The notes below the pieces were generated by a model. It was not told the origin of the DNA. It was given only the letters and a program-made list of their open reading frames with translations, and did not search any database. The translations under genes were made by a program, and so were the position numbers. A stretch of DNA of 10,849 nucleotides from Bacteroidetes bacterium CG23_combo_of_CG06-09_8_20_14_all_32_9 (lineage in GTDB: Bacteria > Bacteroidota > Bacteroidia > Bacteroidales > GWA2-32-17): positions 210 to 11,058 of the forward strand of contig PCSS01000250.1 of the NCBI GenBank assembly GCA_002771395.1. Direction: 5' to 3'. Positions 6,933 to 10,849 of this stretch are shown here, in pieces. Each line of letters starts with the position of its first letter. The stretch's first letter is position 1.

Positions 6933-9296
6933 TTAAAACAATCCTTTAGATTTTTTTTCATTTATCTGTTCAACCTCTTTTTCCTTTTTATTTACGGTTT
7001 TCCCTTTGTTGAAACGATAGCTGATTTCGAACATAAAAATATTTTTAAGTATATCAATATTGTACCATTTACTTTCAGCATAAGTATCAGTTTTTATATA
7101 ACTTCCCTGGTAAAAATCAACACCCCATGCAATCGGGGTAAAGTATAAAAGCATAATACTCAATTTTTCTTTAAAAAATGGTTGCTGAACAAACAATATC
7201 CAAAAGTCGTTGTCGCCTTTGTTGTAACCTTGTGCAGTTATATATTTCCTCAGGTTATTCTGATACTGAAATCCTGCTACTGTTTTTGATTTTTGATTTT
7301 GATAAATCAGTTGGGTGGTCATCGACCAGTCGTTAAACTCATTTATTCTTCCGTTATATTTTACACTGCTTTTAAAAAAATCGAAACTTGATTGAAAAAA
7401 AATAGTTTTACTAGAAGGAATGGTCAGACTTGCTTCAACACCATAATTTTTATAGTTTCCCGCATTGCTGTAATTATATTCAAAAATACTGTCGGTTCTT
7501 AAAGTTCCGATTTCAGTAATATAATTATTCGAAAAATGATAATAGGGTTCAATTTGTACCAAACCTTGGAGAATAGTGGTTTGCAGAGAAATTTTGTTAG
7601 TTACTTCGGGGTGTAACAAAGGGTTTCCGGTTATTACACTTTGCTGGTCAATAATATATGTGTATGGATTGGTTTGACTTATATTCGGATAATTACTGCT
7701 TGCTCTGTACTTTGCTTTAAAATTCAACATTTTAGAAACACTGTATTTTATATCGGTATAAGGTTGAAAAATTAAATACGAGTTTTTTTGTCCATTGGCA
7801 TTGGGCGAACTTGTTTCACCTGCTCCACCGAATTTAACGCTAAACTTATCGTTCAATTTCCACGAAAAATAAGAATATAATTTATGACGAATATCTGTGT
7901 AATTAAATTCACTTTTTACAGACTCTACAGTAAAATTGCTGTTGAGGTTTTCCCATGTATTTCCGTATCCGAACTGCAGACTTGTTTTGTTATTAAGAGT
8001 ATGTAAGTATTCTAAATAAAATTTGGTACTGTTTTTTACATTATTCCCATCTTCATTTCTTTGAAATAAAAGTATTTCATTATATTTATTAGTGTATTTG
8101 TTATAATAATTGGAGAAAGTAAAATTTGAATTAATAATATTATTTTCGTTCAATTTCCCTTCATAAAACAAATAATTATAAGAATTTACAGTACCTGATT
8201 TATTCCACGATTCAGAGTTAAAACTGTTTAAAAGGCTATCATTTTTACTATAAGTTATTTCATAAACCTCTTTATTCACATTGTTATTCGGGGGTTGTTT
8301 CATTAACATACCCTCATAGCTTAAGGTATGTTTTGGGTTAATATAGTAATCAGCTCCTAACGTATAATTAAGATAAAACTGCTTTATTTTTGTATTCATA
8401 TCATTTTCTGAAACAGGATTTTTTTCAATGATTAGTCCGTTATTATATTCTTTTTCTCCTGTAGAGTTGAAATTAAAATTATTATAGTTGTTACTGTATT
8501 TTGCATATACATTTACTTTGTTATAAACATAGTTTATAGTTGCAGAACCCTCATTTTGCACAGGAATATATTCAGATTTAATAGCGTCTGCATCGGCCAT
8601 CGCCCTGTCGCTAATAAATATTTCAGTTCCACGGTAATCTTTTTTAAGTATTATGTTAATTACCGCTGAATATCCTTCCAATGCATATCTTCCACCCGGG
8701 TCGCGTATTACTTCAATCTTTTTTAGCCGGTCGGGCGAAAGATTTTTAATATACTCCTGGTCTTTCTCAATACCATCAACCAAAATAATAACCTTACTGT
8801 TATTGTCAACTTTTATTGAGTTATTATATCTGTCATAATCAACCCCGTTTATTTTATCCAAAACCTCTTTAGTATTTGATGTACCTTCTTTTAATTTATC
8901 AGATACTACTTGTACATCTCTGTCGAGTTGATTCTCGCGCGAGCTTTCACTTACAGAAACTTCATTTAAGAAATTAACATTCGGTTTTAATTTAATTACA
9001 CCAATAAATTTATTTTCGGAAATAGGAATCACATCAGATGTGTCTGATTTATATCCAATAAAACTAAACACAAAGCGATAATATCCACCATTTAAAGAAA
9101 CTGAAAAAAAACCTTTAAAATTTGTTACTGCACCGGTTATAAGACTATCTTTAGTATTTAATACTGAAATATTACAAAATTCTAATGCACTTTTAGTATT
9201 ATTATCTTTAACTTGTCCTGTTATTTCGATTTTCTCCTGAGCAGAAATAAAATTGCACGAAAAGCAAGTAATTAAAATAATAAAGAGTTGTTTCAC
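6933..9296 (-). CDS. TonB-receptor-like outer-membrane beta-barrel protein with CarboxypepD_reg domain
   Basis: A 787-residue outer-membrane protein. Residues 1-20 are a signal peptide ending SAQ. Residues about 23-105 form a carboxypeptidase-regulatory-like beta-sandwich (ITGQVKDNNTKSALEFCNI at its start). Residues about 118-223 resemble a TonB-receptor plug, with VIILVDGIE (169-177), LKKIEVIRDPGGRYALEG (191-208) and AVINIILKK (211-219). The remaining 560 residues are barrel strands of the Bacteroidota outer-membrane beta-barrel family 3 type, ending in a charged tail and terminal KGLF. The substrate cannot be told; no SusD-like gene is adjacent, so a glycan-uptake pair is not supported. No clear TonB box is seen. 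The start is GTG at 9296: it gives the full signal peptide, and an in-frame stop lies 18 nt upstream with no ATG between. The gene follows the S41 peptidase by 113 nt on the same strand. That gap holds an AT-rich inverted repeat (9347-9367) but no clear promoter box. Confidence 0.88.
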   Translation of the reverse strand: MKQLFIILITCFSCNFISAQEKIEITGQVKDNNTKSALEFCNISVLNTKDSLITGAVTNFKGFFSVSLNGGYYRFVFSFIGYKSDTSDVIPISENKFIGVIKLKPNVNFLNEVSVSESSRENQLDRDVQVVSDKLKEGTSNTKEVLDKINGVDYDRYNNSIKVDNNSKVIILVDGIEKDQEYIKNLSPDRLKKIEVIRDPGGRYALEGYSAVINIILKKDYRGTEIFISDRAMADADAIKSEYIPVQNEGSATINYVYNKVNVYAKYSNNYNNFNFNSTGEKEYNNGLIIEKNPVSENDMNTKIKQFYLNYTLGADYYINPKHTLSYEGMLMKQPPNNNVNKEVYEITYSKNDSLLNSFNSESWNKSGTVNSYNYLFYEGKLNENNIINSNFTFSNYYNKYTNKYNEILLFQRNEDGNNVKNSTKFYLEYLHTLNNKTSLQFGYGNTWENLNSNFTVESVKSEFNYTDIRHKLYSYFSWKLNDKFSVKFGGAGETSSPNANGQKNSYLIFQPYTDIKYSVSKMLNFKAKYRASSNYPNISQTNPYTYIIDQQSVITGNPLLHPEVTNKISLQTTILQGLVQIEPYYHFSNNYITEIGTLRTDSIFEYNYSNAGNYKNYGVEASLTIPSSKTIFFQSSFDFFKSSVKYNGRINEFNDWSMTTQLIYQNQKSKTVAGFQYQNNLRKYITAQGYNKGDNDFWILFVQQPFFKEKLSIMLLYFTPIAWGVDFYQGSYIKTDTYAESKWYNIDILKNIFMFEISYRFNKGKTVNKKEKEVEQINEKKSKGLF

Positions 9297-9409
9297 CTGT
9301 TTATATTTTAGTTATTATCTCATTATTAATTATTTATACTTTTCATTAGTTTCATTTTATGAAATTATTGTTTGATACATTTCTGTTTATTACTTTTATT
9401 GGTAGTTTT

Positions 9410-10783
9410 TTATTTCGTTTTTTGTTTCAGATAGAGTAATGCTCTGTCTAAAACAGGATCTTTCTTTTGAATGTAATCATTCAATGTTGATTTTACTTCA
9501 ATGTCTGGCTTAACACCATAACCAACAAATTCTCTGCCATCAGGATAGGTGTCTTTTTTTGTGCAAACTCTTGCTGAACCGCCACCAGGTAAGTCAAATA
9601 TAAATGGCTGTCCAGTACTACCGAAACTATTTTCTCCCATTTTTATAATATGCTTTTGATTGTCGGCATAAATCAAAAAATCTTCTGCGGCAGACGCTGT
9701 ATTGTGTCCAATAAGAATAACAGTGGGTACAACAATTTTTTTATTTATTATTTTAAATGTGTCGGGCGAATAATCAAAAGTATAATAGTATTTGTCCTGA
9801 TAGCATAATAAACTTTTTTTTGCCCATATATCATTTGCTGTGTCTTTGGGTTCGACAAACTTTCCCCAAGCTTTAAAAGCAGGTAAATGATTTCTCGTTA
9901 TATTTTTTGAACCGTAAAGTATTGTGTCGTATGTTAGGTATTTCAAAATTTCAGTTCCAATTTCTGTGCTTCCGCCATCATTGAAACGCAAATCAATAAT
10001 TAGTCCTTTTGCTTTATATAGTTCAGGAAGTTTCTGTACAAATAATGTGTCAATCTTTGGATATCCAAAAGAATTCAGTGCTATATATGCAATTTGATTA
10101 TCGTACCATTTAAAATCTAATAGTTGCCTGTCTTCAAAAGGTGGATAAATTTCTTTTTCAAGTGAAATGTCGTGTATAAGAGAAAGTGTTTTCGTTTTTC
10201 CATCAGGAGTTTTTATTTTTATTTCGTACTTTTGTCCTTTTAGTCCTTCAAATAATTTTATTACTGACCAGTCCTGCAATACATAATCTGTTGATGAAGA
10301 AATGTAAGGAGCAACAAACTTATTTATATATTCATGAGTCGGCATTCCGTTAACCTCTAATATCTCGCTTCCTACCGGCAATTCGTCTTTTTTACTTTTA
10401 TTTATATTAACAATAATTACTTTATTATCAACATTTTTTACAAAAATCTTGTATAAACCAAACCCATTGCGATAAATAAGTGTGTCAATGCTTTTCGGAA
10501 AATATACATTAGTATGTCCGTCTTTAAGTAAGGCACAAAATTTTTTTAATACCCTGTAATATTCATAATCGTTTTTAGTTTGTTGAACGGTCTTTATCAT
10601 TTCACGATAGGTGCTGTCCCACTTAACCCTGTTAATTTTTTCCAGATAAACAAAGTTATAATTTACTTCCTGCCAAAATTTTGAAAGTCCATAGATTTTA
10701 TCTTCGTTAGTTAAAGTGCTTGGAATTTGAGCTTTCGTTACAATTGTCAAAAAGGTCAATAAAAAGATGCAAATTTTTTTCAT
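9410..10783 (-). CDS. Secreted S41-family (tricorn/IRBP-like) serine peptidase
   Basis: A 457-residue protein with a signal peptide at 1-19 (ending KAQ), so likely periplasmic or surface-exposed. Residues about 25-95 are a helical tricorn-C1-like domain ending in LLKDGHT with His90. Residues about 105-200 are PDZ-like (VGSEILEVNGMP at 137-148). Residues about 225-435 are the S41 core: LIIDLRFNDGGS at 261-272, GHNTASAAEDF at 359-369 with presumed nucleophile Ser364 and conserved Glu367, then GENSFGSTGQP at 383-393 and a closing GYGVKPDIEV at 421-430. The C-terminal-processing peptidases have a catalytic Lys in the GxxTxGKG segment; here it is GSTG, so this is the tricorn-type subgroup using His and Ser, not Ser/Lys. 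Substrate unknown. The ATG at 10783 is only 6 nt after the stop of the preceding gene, so the two are probably one operon. Confidence 0.87.
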   Translation of the reverse strand: MKKICIFLLTFLTIVTKAQIPSTLTNEDKIYGLSKFWQEVNYNFVYLEKINRVKWDSTYREMIKTVQQTKNDYEYYRVLKKFCALLKDGHTNVYFPKSIDTLIYRNGFGLYKIFVKNVDNKVIIVNINKSKKDELPVGSEILEVNGMPTHEYINKFVAPYISSSTDYVLQDWSVIKLFEGLKGQKYEIKIKTPDGKTKTLSLIHDISLEKEIYPPFEDRQLLDFKWYDNQIAYIALNSFGYPKIDTLFVQKLPELYKAKGLIIDLRFNDGGSTEIGTEILKYLTYDTILYGSKNITRNHLPAFKAWGKFVEPKDTANDIWAKKSLLCYQDKYYYTFDYSPDTFKIINKKIVVPTVILIGHNTASAAEDFLIYADNQKHIIKMGENSFGSTGQPFIFDLPGGGSARVCTKKDTYPDGREFVGYGVKPDIEVKSTLNDYIQKKDPVLDRALLYLKQKTK

Positions 10784-10789
10784 ATTTTT

Positions 10790-10849
10790 TTATTTTAATA
10801 AATCTTTATTCAATAGTTCGGTAATTTTTTCTTCTAAAAGGGCTAAAGC
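10790..10849 (-). CDS. C-terminal end of an unidentified upstream protein (partial)
   Basis: On the minus strand one frame is open from the window edge for 19 codons to a TAA at 10792-10790 and encodes a leucine- and charge-rich amphipathic helix (ALALLEEKITELLNKDLLK). Composition and the 6-nt gap to the peptidase start make it a believable gene end and the promoter-proximal member of that operon. The fragment is too short to assign to a family. Confidence 0.5.
   Translation of the reverse strand, partial: ALALLEEKITELLNKDLLK

Noticed and set aside
8653..8838. Open frame of 61 codons opposite the outer-membrane protein gene.
   Set aside because: It is antisense to the conserved plug-coding region and has no recognisable features.
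6933..9296. SusC of a SusC/SusD glycan-uptake locus.
   Set aside because: The protein is shorter than SusC proteins, the barrel resembles the beta-barrel family 3 type, and no SusD-like lipoprotein lies beside it.
9347..9367. Inverted repeat TTTCAT-TTT-ATGAAA as terminator or operator between the peptidase and outer-membrane protein genes.
   Set aside because: The stem is almost entirely A-T with one G-T pair, no T-run is clearly placed, and such palindromes are expected by chance in AT-rich spacers.

Overview
The window looks like a chromosomal segment of a Bacteroidota (Bacteroidetes) bacterium. It is AT-rich. It carries a type IX secretion system (T9SS) type B cargo protein beside a PorP/SprF-family partner, a Bacteroidota-type CarboxypepD_reg/beta-barrel outer-membrane protein, and promoter-like elements of the Bacteroidota form (TTG, about 19 nt, TAnnTTTG). 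Species cannot be told from the sequence alone.

Plus-strand half (1-6124): the last codons of an unidentified protein are followed 26 nt later by a 1709-residue secreted adhesin-like protein. It has a signal peptide, seven beta-propeller-type blades, thirteen SprB-like Ig-fold repeats in two blocks separated by two other Cys-containing domains, and a C-terminal type B T9SS sorting domain. After 21 nt comes a 298-residue PorP/SprF-family outer-membrane protein. In Flavobacterium the related SprF proteins are needed to deliver SprB-type type B cargo, so the two genes read as cargo plus its dedicated export or anchoring partner, probably co-transcribed.

Intergenic 6125-6932 has no convincing protein gene but is not empty. 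It holds a 21-bp imperfect inverted repeat around a 35-nt loop, three copies of a short repeat (one inverted, two direct with a 40-bp period), an orphan plus-strand -7-like box, and the most interesting item: a minus-strand unit of about 110 nt with its own promoter, a closing stem / open bubble / apical stem structure and an intrinsic terminator. It looks like a small structured RNA, possibly of the Bacteroidota 6S-like type.

Minus-strand half (10849-6933, read right to left): the last 19 codons of an unidentified protein, then 6 nt later a secreted S41-family (tricorn/IRBP-like) serine peptidase, then after 113 nt a 787-residue TonB-receptor-like outer-membrane beta-barrel protein starting at GTG. 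The first two genes are tightly spaced and probably one operon; the third may be read through from them or have its own promoter. The plus-strand and minus-strand gene sets converge on the 6125-6932 spacer.
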